The notes under the pieces were generated by a model, which did not search any database, was not told the origin of the DNA, and was given only the letters and a program-made list of their open reading frames with translations. A program made the translations under genes and the position numbers. A DNA stretch of 64,000 nucleotides from Cristatella mucedo. Its lineage: Eukaryota > Bryozoa > Phylactolaemata > Cristatellidae. Location: contig WPIO01000079.1 in assembly GCA_009760855.2 (NCBI GenBank), positions 1,132,501-1,196,500 on the forward strand, written 5' to 3'. This document shows, piece by piece, positions 55,301 through 64,000 of the stretch (positions are counted from its first letter, which is position 1; every line of letters begins with the position of its first letter).

Positions 55301-55388
55301 CATTTCACTTTACAGCAAATGTAAAGCGCCTAGAGAGAAATTAAGTTCTCTGAGGGCGCTTTATCAAGTGAATTATTATTATTATTAA
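52370..55388 (+). repeat. LINE family A, most complete copy (APE endonuclease, RT, C-terminal domain, 3' UTR)
   Basis: The endonuclease runs from CPTIKDATPSGFSFFHTPR through VAVVYRPPGT, MGDFNVHFDN, HVHGPTHIKGHTLDQNF and LSDHMQISF; the first ~100 residues are missing. The linker is at 53.1-53.6 kb. The RT has NYRPVSLLPFLSKTLERV, FQSGFRANHSTESALL, LDLSSAFDTIDH, YGVPQGSVLGPVLFFVYT and FYADDTQLYLCF. The C-terminal domain is at 54.4-55.16 kb and the 3' UTR ends in (ATT)n. Disabling changes: frameshifts near 52.73, 53.07, 53.55 and 54.57 kb, and a TAG in place of the Trp codon before MAANFLKLNDDKT (54395-54397). Three AAGAGACAAAA words precede it. CR1/L2 group by motif. Confidence 0.92.
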
Positions 55389-55600
55389 GTCGATGCGTTG
55401 CCTGTCTGGTAGCCAGTGCAGGTCGGTGAGAAGTGGTGAGATGTGGCAAACGCGATGCTCACGATAGACAAGCCTAGCTGCAGAGTTTTGCACTAGCTGT
55501 CAGTGCCGGCGTGCACAGGCCCGTAGATTAGCAAGCACTGAGTTACAGAAGTCAAGATGAGACGTTACAAACGCGTGGACCCTCGCCACGGATAACCGAT
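55388..55600 (-). repeat. LINE family A ORF fragment
   Basis: Minus-strand piece covering the RRLQLVQNSAARLVCRE..HITPLL..LHWLPV region, diverged. It follows the tail of the previous copy in inverted orientation. Confidence 0.75.
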
Positions 55601-55930
55601 AGGTCGTAGACTCGAGCCTTGCAGTGCACGCGAAGCGCGTGGTTGGAGATTAAGTTCTCTCACGGGGCCATATAAATAAGCTACATCTATATTTATTGTA
55701 TTTATTTTTTATTTTTACATCAGAACGGAGACGACACATTGGATGGAGATTAAGTACTCTCAAGGGGCTACACAAATAAGCTATATCCATATTTATTTTT
55801 TTTAATTTTTATATCAGTACGAGACGACACATTGGATGGAGATTAATTTCTCTCAAGGGGCTACACAAATAAGCTATATCTATATTTATTTTATTTATTT
55901 TTTATTTTTACATCAGTACGGAGACGACAC
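55590..55930 (+). repeat. SINE-2 with triplicated tail
   Basis: Head remnant with GTAGACTCGAGCC, then three tandem tail units of about 90-100 bp. Each reads GGAGATTAAG..CTCTCA.GGGGC then ACA.AAATAAGCTA.AT and ends in a TTTATTTTTTA-type run plus CAGTACGGAGACGACACATT. Confidence 0.75.
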
Positions 55931-55939
55931 ATTGTCGTA

Positions 55940-56660
55940 AATGCTCGAAGACGTCGGACGTCTTTTCAAAGCGCCAGCCAGCCAAGACAGCAAGTTCGCA
56001 GTGCGGCAGCTGCTCGCGAGCAGCTGCCGCACTGCGAAGCCGAATCGAAGCCAGACAGGCCTTTTTTCGTCGCGATCCGATCGCGCCGCGTCGCGTCGCC
56101 GCGCCGGTACGCTCGAGGTCCCCAATCCCGATAATGCACAAGACGCGTTGAACTCCGTCGGCGAGACGCGAAATTGGCAGGGCCGGTTGCGACCGCCCAA
56201 GTTTCAGCGACAGCCGACGCGCGTGCATCTCGCGCGACGCGAGGATACCGCGGTTACCGCTGACACCAAGGTTGACGCTCTGAGGTGACGCGTCTTTCGC
56301 TACTGGCTTTCGGTACTGAATAAGCGCGTCATTATGCGCACGAGCGACGGCAGTCGCGAAACGCGCTGGCTTGCGAAATGGCTCGCGAACGAAACGTCCA
56401 GGCACGTTCGGCGGCGCCGCACGGGTGGTCGTCGTACGCTCCGCCCCGCCTTCCGGCTGCGGCTCGCCGATTGCTCCAGCGCGGCGCAGTCGGCGAGCGC
56501 AGGCGACGCGTCGATCGACGCCTCGACTCGCCTGCGCAGCGCTGCGGTCGTTGCGAGCGCCATCCGGTGCGCTTTCGCGTGCCAATCGTCCCTTCAGCCT
56601 GAAGCGCGTAGGAGCAATCAATTAAGAGGACGTCTGCCTCAGTCTCGACTTGATGGCTTC
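55940..56660. promoter_or_regulatory. Unassigned CpG island
   Basis: About 700 bp of CpG-dense sequence with overlapping open frames on both strands, like the two gene promoters in this window. I find no recognisable protein or exon. Could be the promoter or first exon of an upstream gene, or a GC-rich repeat. Confidence 0.35.
55995..56038. repeat. 44-bp perfect palindrome
   Basis: Two 22-bp arms (TTCGCAGTGCGGCAGCTGCT + CG) with no spacer. Fully self-complementary; it would form a cruciform or hairpin. Confidence 0.97.
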
Positions 56661-56749
56661 GCTGTTTCAACGAGCTAGCCATTTTCGTACGCAGTGAGAC
56701 CGCACTGCCATCGCGTTAAATGCGATAGCATTTGATAATGGGAGTACGA

Positions 56750-56945
56750 ATAATAAGATATCTGCATAGCACCGTAAGAGAACGATATATGAATATAAAA
56801 ATATAAACATAAAATAAATATAAAAATAAAATAAGTATAGATATCTGCATAGCGCCTTAAGAGAACGATCTCTTTCTAGGCACGTGATACATTGGCTGAA
56901 AAGGAAGCACGTCAATTGGTTACTGATAGCACGCGAAGCGTAGGG
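56750..56945 (-). repeat. LINE A-like tail fragment with partial duplication
   Basis: AGATATCTGCATAGC.CC.TAAGAGAACGAT occurs twice (56757, 56838) separated by an AT-rich ATAAAAATA run. The second continues into CTCTTTCTAGGCACGTGA and GGAAGCACGTCAATTGGTTA, as in diverged LINE A tails. Confidence 0.55.
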
Positions 56946-57317
56946 CATAGCCTAATGCTGCCCGCAAGAGCGTTCGGCGTTTGAACCGAACCAAAAGAGC
57001 GACCGGTTCATCACTACGCGGTCTTCGCATTAGCTTTTATAATGACAGTAACAACAACTCTTATCAATAGCCAAGAGCTAATGACAAGCAAGTAGTTAGC
57101 CGGCTCAGACAGGCCTGCAAAAGCATACAAGTCCCATTGCGCTGACAAGCATAAAATAAGCGAACTGGTAGTCACTCAAGCGGCCGGTTGGTTGGAGCCC
57201 TGATTAATAACGTACGCAAGTAAGCACGCAGGAACAAATATGATGGCTCATTGGTGGGTAGAGGTTGACACCCCATCTTTACACCTGCAGCTAAGGAGTT
57301 GCCGATGTAAAGATGGG

Positions 57318-57935
57318 GTGTCACAAATGCATGGACTAATTTAGATGTGGTATCGCTACCTAAGCAGGCCTTAATTTCTGTAATACAACGTGCTCCTCTA
57401 AGCCTTGCTCCTCGTCTGACTCACTTAATTCCCCTGCAGCCTGCAGCGACGACATTGCACTTGGATGGCCACTAACTTAACGGCGATAAGATCTGCCTAA
57501 TAGTCAAACCTCGTGTAGCTCAAAGTTGGAAGCTCTAACCCTGAAGATTAGTTCATTTGGCATCACTTTGTTGACGTCTGCCGTAATCTGGGTGGACTGC
57601 TCCCAAACGGCTTCTCATCGGACGAGCACATTTTCTTGTTGGTCAAGTCTGGCCAATTTCAGGTGAGTAGCATCAACAAAATCGGGGCCTGCTTAGCTAG
57701 GAGTACGACAGCCAAACTAGCTCACGCCTTTTTGACATCATTTCTCAATTTTAGCCATTCCCTGACATCGGGCCCGTCTGCAACTGGCCCAAAACTCGCT
57801 GACCCATTTACGCTGGCGTCAACAGCGTAGCTGTCGCAGTGCACCACATCTGTCCGAGCGTCGCAGGCTTTCTATCAAGCACCGAATTAATTTTAAAAAT
57901 CGCAAATTAATTAAATTAAATTAATTAATTTCAAA
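57318..57935. repeat. Decayed LINE family A fragments
   Basis: 57318-57382 resembles the minus-strand LDKDTTSKLVHAF region. 57430-57935 resembles, on plus, the region from the post-YADD DIRTWMAANFLKLN motif to VKQRIDFK. Heavy decay. Confidence 0.5.
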
Positions 57936-58049
57936 ATCTGACTCTTAAGTCTTTTATCTTGGCCAGCTTCCTTGGGGCGGGCGCGATGGGGGCATTGCCC
58001 TTCGGACTAGCCATCGGTTGCGGCTGGCTCGCGGCGAGCCCGTCGAAGC

Positions 58050-58100
58050 CGCTGCCGCCGCCGCCGCCGCCGCCGCCGCTGCCGCCGCCGCCGCCGCCGC
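58050..58100. repeat. (GCC)n repeat
   Basis: About 16 GCC units with a TGCC interruption. Confidence 0.93.
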
Positions 58101-59104
58101 ACGATCTGACCTGTCGCTAGGCGGACTTGGTCGTTGCCGAGTGGAAACGGGCAATCTGCCAGCTGAAGCTTGCGGCACTTTTCGGCTTGCCCTGAGGGGA
58201 GAGGAGGCAGTGGTCCAACGCTGGCGCTATGACCGCTCTTCGCAGCGACGCATGCCATGTTGCAAAGACCTGAAGCTAGCGAGGCGCCGACGATAAAAAC
58301 GCAGCGCTCGATATTCTGTACGTAGCGGCGCTAGCAACCACGCCGTATTAGGAAAAGCGCAACAATAGCCAGCAGTTTGCCGCTGATACACACTGGCGAC
58401 TTCCAGCCGACTCGCGTACAGGTTTACAGCAGCTCGCTCTTAGCGCTAGACTCACTCAACAATCACTATCGTACATGATTGTACACAATGCTGCTCATAA
58501 GCCTCGGCTTATCATTGCTATTTCATTAGAGTTGCAATTCAGCGACAAAGACTTTCAGCCGTTAGGCTCACGGTTCATAATCTTGGGGCGTTACACCGTC
58601 CCTCCTCCCCTCGCTAAAGCACGTCCTTCATCAGGCAATTGGTTGCTCATAGACGTGTAGTGCCAGTGACAGCATCAGCTGAGCTTGCAGCCTCCAGATG
58701 TCGTCCGGGTTGCTGAGTCGAGCCGAGAGCCGGCGCAGCGCTGGAATGGAGCTGTTCTTGTGACTATTGCCGTATCGTCGTACCGCCCGTCTGCTGCTAG
58801 CCGTCGACTGAGTAGGATGAGTGAGCTCCTGTGCGTGTCATCTGCATTTTAATGTTGACCGTCGGTAGCTGTAGTTGAGCAGCACCACAAACATCGCCTC
58901 CATCGTGACGTGCAGACTGAAAAAGAAGATGACGACACAAAAAGGAGACACGAAGACAGTACGGTGGCCCTGATGACGAAACAAAAGTCGGGAATGGAAC
59001 CGGTTCTGGCAGCGGTACCACTCAAGGCAGTAACGAAGCTCAATGGAACGCAAGGGACGAATGACCTTTTGCATTGATCACGAGACACAATAAGACGCCG
59101 AAAA

Positions 59105-59146
59105 GGCAGACAGACCGACTCATATCGCAGCAGATGATGAGCGACG

Positions 59147-59218
<72 letters not shown>

Positions 59219-59600
59219 GAGAGAGAGAGAGAGAATCATGCGGTCACAAGTTGCGGTCCTCGCGTCTCTGGGAGACTTGGACCCCGGACTTCGCCCTTCA
59301 GGGCTGGCCTCAAGGCTAGGCGACGCCAAGCTTGCCATAGCAAATGTCAGTAGCCCCGTCTACACTAGAGAAAATATGAACTAAAGAAGGAATTCGCCAC
59401 TGGGCGAATATCGCTTGCCAATGATTCAAGAGTGATTACTCTAAAGCACCGTCGTCATCGAACTGACCCAAGAGGGTCAATAACTGTCACCATTTCCTCA
59501 CCGAGACATGAGAGGCACGAAATCAAATTTAAAGCAAATTCTTTATTCTCGCGCATCGCAGTTTCAACGATAAGAAGGACCAACGAGAAACATCTCAAGC
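59105..59600 (+). repeat. Interspersed repeat D, copy 1
   Basis: ACAGACCGACTCATATCGCAGCAGATGATGAGCGAC at the left (59109-59144), a (TA)n(GA)n insert, then from 59364 a segment matching the right edge of the window: GAATTCGCC, GTGATTACTCTAAAGCACCG, TCATCGAACTGACCCAAGA, GAGAAACATCTCAAGCGA. Family unknown. Confidence 0.75.
59148..59233. repeat. (TA)n(GA)n microsatellite
   Basis: About 30 TA units, a short TGTATATATA variant, then about eight GA units. Confidence 0.95.
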
Positions 59601-60199
59601 GACATCGGAAATTCGCTGAGACCCCATAGCTCGGCTAAAAACTCGTGCAAACTGCGCACATATCTCATAGTTTCTACGCCCAAGACGAACTCAGCGGTAT
59701 GCTTGTTTATTTTTTATAATTTTCTTATAACCCATGACAAAACATCGCTATTTTTGACCGTAACCAAATTTCCAGAGTTCATATCAACATAGTATCCTAC
59801 ATAAATCTACAAAAAAAAACACTCTAAGCGGCTAAAATCAAGGTTCACCAAAAAAATCGCGATGGACGATTTCTCGTGACAAAACTCCTAGTTTATTAAC
59901 GACAAATCAAAGCCGAAAATGCCTGCCAATAAAATCGCAAAAATAAAAAATAAATTCTGCTAAATTAAATTCACTTATATGATTAGGTAAGTATAAAATT
60001 TTAGCAATCAATCAGAATAAAAAAATAAGTAATTCTCTTCATTTATTATAAAATTTATATGAAATGATTTTTCTAGAAAGATCCAGGATCCGAAAACGGA
60101 AGCGTCAGCTCGTTGGTATATAATGCACCCGGCGTTCCGGTGCGGCAGTGGAACCTTGAATTAGGAATAAACGGTGCACAAGTCACCAGCAGATAAATC

Positions 60200-60440
60200 T
60201 TTATAATGCCGTTTTACTTTTGCCATAATGCACGCTGACACTGTGCACGGTGCCACTAACCATACTTGCACGCTAACCCTGTGCATGTCACCCCTAACCT
60301 TGTTGTTCTTTTGCTTATTGAGCATACATCCACTAACCATTCGATCGTGAATATTTTGCAGCAAATGTCAGGTGCCTAGAAAGAGACTGTGTTCTCTGAG
60401 GACCCTATAGCAAGTGCATTGTTATTGTTATTGCCATTAT
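60200..60440 (+). repeat. LINE family A 3' fragment
   Basis: 3' UTR words (GCACGCTGACACTGTGCACG, CATGTCACCCCTAACC), stem-loop and a TTATTGTTATTG tail; lies at the 5' edge of the MULE remnant. Confidence 0.75.
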
Positions 60441-60914
60441 GGAAATTTGTTAGTCACAGATAAGAACAAATGTTATACGAAAGATTTTGATATCGCCGCG
60501 ACAATCAAGATGGATGGTGGCTTCATGGAGGACTTGTGTATAACGACAATGTACCTGAAGACTTAAGAAGAATGCAGACGGGACTCTACAACGAAGTACT
60601 GAGGACGTGCACGCTCTAGACACCTACGAAAACGAAAGTGAAAAAATCGTGGCGAATTGACGAGAGCTCGCTGCAAATGGAGCGGGAAAACTTCGTCAGG
60701 TTATTGTGAACAGCACACTTGGAGTTTCGCTGAAAGCTGCTCATCACATAGTTTGCAAGTAAAAGGACTACGATCGAGCGGACACGAAGGAAGACTTGTG
60801 TCAATAGCCCCGCCCCCCCCCCCCCCCCGCCACACTCTGTTCATGACATAATTCTTCCGGATACTCTTAAGTTAACAGCACTTTCTAAAAGTTTTCTTCT
60901 TTGCGATCCGGGTG

Positions 60915-61052
60915 ATCAAGTTATTCTTGTTGTTTATCGAGCCTGCTACCACTGACCATTTAATTGTGCATCCTTTTCAGCAAATGTAAAGTGCCTAGAA
61001 AGAGATCGAGTTATCTGAGGGCGCTATGTAAAATGTATTATTATTGTTATTA
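60915..61052 (+). repeat. LINE family A tail nested in the MULE remnant
   Basis: 3' UTR end, stem-loop (GTGCCTAGAAAGAGATCGAG) and a TTATTATTGTTATTA tail. Confidence 0.8.
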
Positions 61053-61679
61053 GCAAGATACCAACAGGATATTCGTGTTTGATACTGCAGCAAATCTGCA
61101 GTTGTCGCAGCAATATTTGCATCAGTTTATGGACGGTACGTTAAAGATAGCTCCTGACGTATTTCTACAGGTATTCACCATTCATGCTTTGACTGACAAG
61201 TGATCGATTCCATTTTAATGCATGTGCTCATGACAAATAAAGAGCAGGTTAAGAATCAGCTTCGTTCGTAAGAGATTGCTCTCGCAGCGACCATCTCTCA
61301 CGCCTGGCAGTGTTCTAATTGATTTCGAAATCGAAACTACGAATGTTCTGTCTACTGTATTTTCAAACGTTCCGATACTCGGCTGTCTTTTCATTTCGGC
61401 CAGTCACTGAGGTGTCAAAGGTTACAAAACGAAGGCTTGTCTAATGTATACCGCAACGACGAGAACGCTGAATTGTATGCAAAGATGCTAACTGCACCGA
61501 GCATCGTTCCACCGGAATATGTCCGTGTTGCATTTGACCAACTAAACGAGAGTAGACCCGACGATCTCGAGAATGTTTGTAATCACTGGGAGGACAATTA
61601 CGCTGGTCGTTTGCTACGCAATCGACGAGCTAGTCCATTTTTTCCTATCCCTCTGTAGAATATGCGTGGACGTGTCGCT

Positions 61680-61785
61680 GATTTGTTGCAGCAACAGTAA
61701 AGTGCCTAGAAAGACATTGAGATCTCTGAGGGCGTTTGTTCAAATGTGTTACGGTTATTATTATTGTTATTATTATTATTATTGT
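61680..61785 (+). repeat. LINE family A tail nested in the MULE remnant
   Basis: Stem-loop (GTGCCTAGAAAGACATTGAG, ATCTCTGAGGGCG) and (ATT)n. Confidence 0.8.
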
Positions 61786-61819
61786 CTCGTGCAAATAACT
61801 CTGTCGAAGATTGGCATAA

Positions 61820-61985
61820 TGATAATAATAATAATAATAATGTACTTGATAAAGCGCCCTCAGAGAACTTAATCTCTTTCTAGGCGCTTTACATTTGCTG
61901 CAAAGGGAAATGCAATTGAATAGTAAGTAAAATCATGCTTGAAAAACAAACAAAATGAATAACATGGTTAGGGGTGACATAATGC
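61820..61985 (-). repeat. LINE family A tail nested in the MULE remnant, inverted
   Basis: (AATAAT)n, GATAAAGCGCCCTCAGAGAAC and the 3' UTR end on minus. It forms an inverted pair with the tail at 61680-61785. Confidence 0.85.
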
Positions 61986-62324
61986 ATTCCAATCGTCCAT
62001 CGCATGTCATCATCCTACCGTTTACACGTTGATCGATTATTGCTGTCGTGAACAAGGCTTGACAGATCAGACCATAAGGAGTACACATTGCGGAGTTCGC
62101 AGTCAGGCAGCCAGCAAGTCTAAATGCGTTCAACTATCCAAGCGCCTTGCTGCAATTCTTCCTGCATACATAGAAGTGTGGAAGAAGTATGGATCATTTG
62201 TAGGTAGTGTCTGTTTTTACTGACATTTAAATTAAATGATGTTATTAATACTTGATATGAAATTTCAATGCGCAGCGTTAGTAGCTAGTTATTTCAAAAA
62301 ATTTTTATTACATTGCGCTTTTCA

Positions 62325-63075
62325 TGGGGCTTGTTTAGATAAAGATACCACATCTAAGTTGGTCCATGCATTCGTGACATCCCGTCTCGACTTCTGCAAC
62401 TCACTGCATACTGGCCTACCAGCATGTGCGATCAGGCGTTTGCAGCTGGTGCAAAACTCGGCAGCTAGACTTGTCTGCCGTGAGCGTCGCAGTTGCCACA
62501 TTACTCCACTTCTCGCCGACCTGCACTGGCTACCAGTCAAGCAACGGATTGACTTCAAGGTTTTGTCGCTCACTTTTAGGTACCTTCATTCTATGGCTCC
62601 AGCCTATCTGTCAGATATACTACCCCATCAGGCCAAGCATCGTACCACCCGCTTTTCGGAATCCAACAGTCTAGAAATACCTCGTACAAACCTCAAATTC
62701 TTTGGAGACCGTGCATTTAGTTCATATGCTTCCAAAGCCTGGAACTCCCTCCCGACCTGCGTCAGAACATCCCCTGACCTGACCACATTTAAAAGGAACC
62801 TAAAAACACACCTATTTAAGACAGCATTTAGTGGGTCCCTGTGATTCGTCCTTGATGTGCTTATGCGTGGTGACACTGTGCATGCTGCCACTAACCACAT
62901 TTGCATGCTGACCCTGTGCATGTCACCCCTAACCATATTATTCATTTCGTTTGTTTTTCAAGCATGATTTTACTTACCATTCAATTGCATTTCACTTTCC
63001 AGCAAATGTAAAGCGCCTAGAGAGAGATTAAGTTCTCTGAGGGCGCTTTATCAAGTGAATTATTATTACTGTTCT
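62325..63075 (+). repeat. LINE family A 3' copy, nearly identical to 54.65-55.38 kb
   Basis: Open from LDKDTTSKLVHAFVTSRLDF to FKTAFSGSL, complete 3' UTR and tail. Only scattered differences from the 3' part of the 52.4-55.4 kb copy. Confidence 0.92.
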
Positions 63076-63489
63076 TATTATTCATGGCGTTTTTTTCGAT
63101 CGCGAATTTTTCGGCGCGGTTATGTCGGCGCGGATATGACGTCGCGAATTTATCGGCTTGATTAAAGTGAATGTGTTTATTAGGAATGCTCTCCTATAAG
63201 GAGCAGAACCTTTGTTTTTGTCTTTAAAGTTACAAAAAGAACCAAATAATCTCAGTTTTGGGGAATTTATATACCAGGAGAACGTCAGAAATAGTAAAAT
63301 TTTTGTTTTAAATTAAATAAAAATTGAAACGGCATTCGATAGCTTTAATACAATTTTATTTTATTATCTTTCTGAAATCTGTCACTTACATCGCTCATTC
63401 GTCGTCGTGGCATTGTCGGTGCAATTTTTTCAGCATGGTTATGTCGATCGCGATTTTGACCGATCGCAGACCTTTTATCTTTGTCAGGA

Positions 63490-64000
63490 GACGCTGACAG
63501 ACTGACTCATCGCAGCAGAAGATGAACGACTATTGACATCGACCGTTTCAATTACCACTAACTAATTCTGACAGTACGCCCGAGCCATGCGTGTCTTGCT
63601 CATGAAGAACACGTGGCTCGAGCCCCGCGGCATGTGCGAAGCACCCGAATGGAGATTAAGTTCTCTCAAGACGCCATACAAATGGAATGGATTGTTTTTG
63701 GAAGTGGCCGAGGACTTGTGCTGCTCCTCTAGGATCGCACGCTCGACCATATGACGTGTCCTCTAAGCCTATTATGAACTAACGAAGGAATTCACCTGTG
63801 GAGGAATATTACTTGTCAACGATCCAAAAGTAATTACTCTAAAGCACCGTCGTCATCGAACTGACCCAAGAAAGTCGATAATCGCTATCATTTCCCACCA
63901 AGACAAGAGAGGCACGAAACAACCAAAGCAAATTCTTTTAATCCCATCATGCATCGCAGTTTCAACACTAAGAAGGACCAGCGAGAAACATCTCAAGCGA
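63490..64000 (+). repeat. Interspersed repeat D, copy 2 (cut by window edge)
   Basis: ACAGACTGACTCATCGCAGCAGAAGATGAACGAC at 63496-63531, then other sequence including a SINE-2. From about 63768 it matches copy 1 (59364-59600) to the window end. Confidence 0.75.
63595..63690 (+). repeat. SINE-2 fragment
   Basis: GGCTCGAGCCCCGCGGCATG, GCACCCGAATGGAGATTAAG, TTCTCTCAAGACGCCATAC. Confidence 0.65.

Larger units (their letters stand above)
60441..62225 (+). pseudogene. Mutator-like element (MULE) transposase remnant
   Basis: Plus-strand pieces in order. GNLLVTDKNKCYTKDFDIAA (60.44-60.5 kb, perhaps a FLYWCH-type finger). FMDGTLKIAPDVFLQVFTIH (61.12-61.19 kb, the DGTFK..P..F.Q.Y.IH motif of MULE transposases). 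HVLMTNKEQVKNQL, VLIDFEIETTNVL and FHFGQSLRCQRLQNEGLSNV follow. PPEYVRVAFDQLNE and LENVCNHWEDNYAGR come next. Last is ACHHPTVYTLIDYCCREQ (62.01-62.07 kb). In the family these form the DDE transposase core and C-terminal part. Broken by a frameshift near 61.39 kb, stops (TGA 61.2; TAG for Trp at 61657) and three LINE A tail insertions. The identification is by motif, not by search. Confidence 0.65.

Noticed and set aside
63080-63470. Repeated GCGCGGTTATGTCGGCGCGG-like words near 63.1 and 63.43 kb
   Set aside because: Suggestive of subterminal transposon repeats but too short and too diverged to define an element.

Overview
This is a window of animal (metazoan) nuclear DNA. It has spliced genes with GT-AG introns, CpG-rich promoter regions without general CpG depletion, many truncated non-LTR retrotransposons, tRNA-derived SINEs and abundant microsatellites. 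I cannot name the species. The retained CpG content and the repeat types suggest an invertebrate, which is inference. The ORFs that look long by simple scanning are mostly retrotransposon remnants or microsatellite translations. The two genes I am sure of are split into short exons and were rebuilt here from protein motifs plus splice signals and phases.

Gene 1 (about 970-4670, minus strand, continuing off the left edge) is the orthologue of PDCD10/CCM3. Three coding exons with compatible phases give about 181 of the expected ~212 residues; the last exon lies outside the window. Its 5' end sits in a CpG-rich region (about 4.1-5.25 kb). A LINE is inserted about 20 bp downstream of the exon 2 splice donor.

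Gene 2 (20,067-50,146, minus strand, ~30 kb) encodes a ferric-chelate-reductase-1-like protein (FRRS1 family): signal peptide, Reeler domain, DOMON domain, six-helix cytochrome b561 core and a final membrane helix. Thirteen coding exons are proposed. Twelve are well supported, and one very short exon near 34.15 kb is tentative. Together they give 594 codons in one continuous frame, close to the length of vertebrate FRRS1. All four b561 haem histidines are present. The promoter side is a CpG island containing a ~360-bp trinucleotide repeat that reads CGG in the gene's sense direction, about 0.5 kb upstream of the ATG. A polyadenylation signal lies about 290 bp after the stop codon.

The rest is repeats. 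LINE family A (CR1/L2-like, ATT-repeat 3' tail) has a near-complete copy at 52.4-55.4 kb and more than twenty fragments. LINE family B has a TAATG-type tail, its longest copy at 13.25-15.77 kb, and an intact 309-codon piece at 16.2-17.2 kb. A third, decayed LINE family lies at 7.65-8.93 kb. There are two SINE families, one of which shares the 3' end of LINE A. A broken Mutator-like (MULE) transposase gene occupies 60.4-62.2 kb. There is a fold-back inverted repeat at 8.9-10.0 kb, and many micro- and minisatellites. Stretches where I see only unremarkable non-coding sequence include 5.3-6.86, 10.02-10.65, 17.8-20.0, 18.4-20.0, 31.2-34.1 (intron), 39.0-39.7, 43.7-44.1, 57.95-59.1 (apart from a short GCC repeat) and 59.65-60.15 kb.
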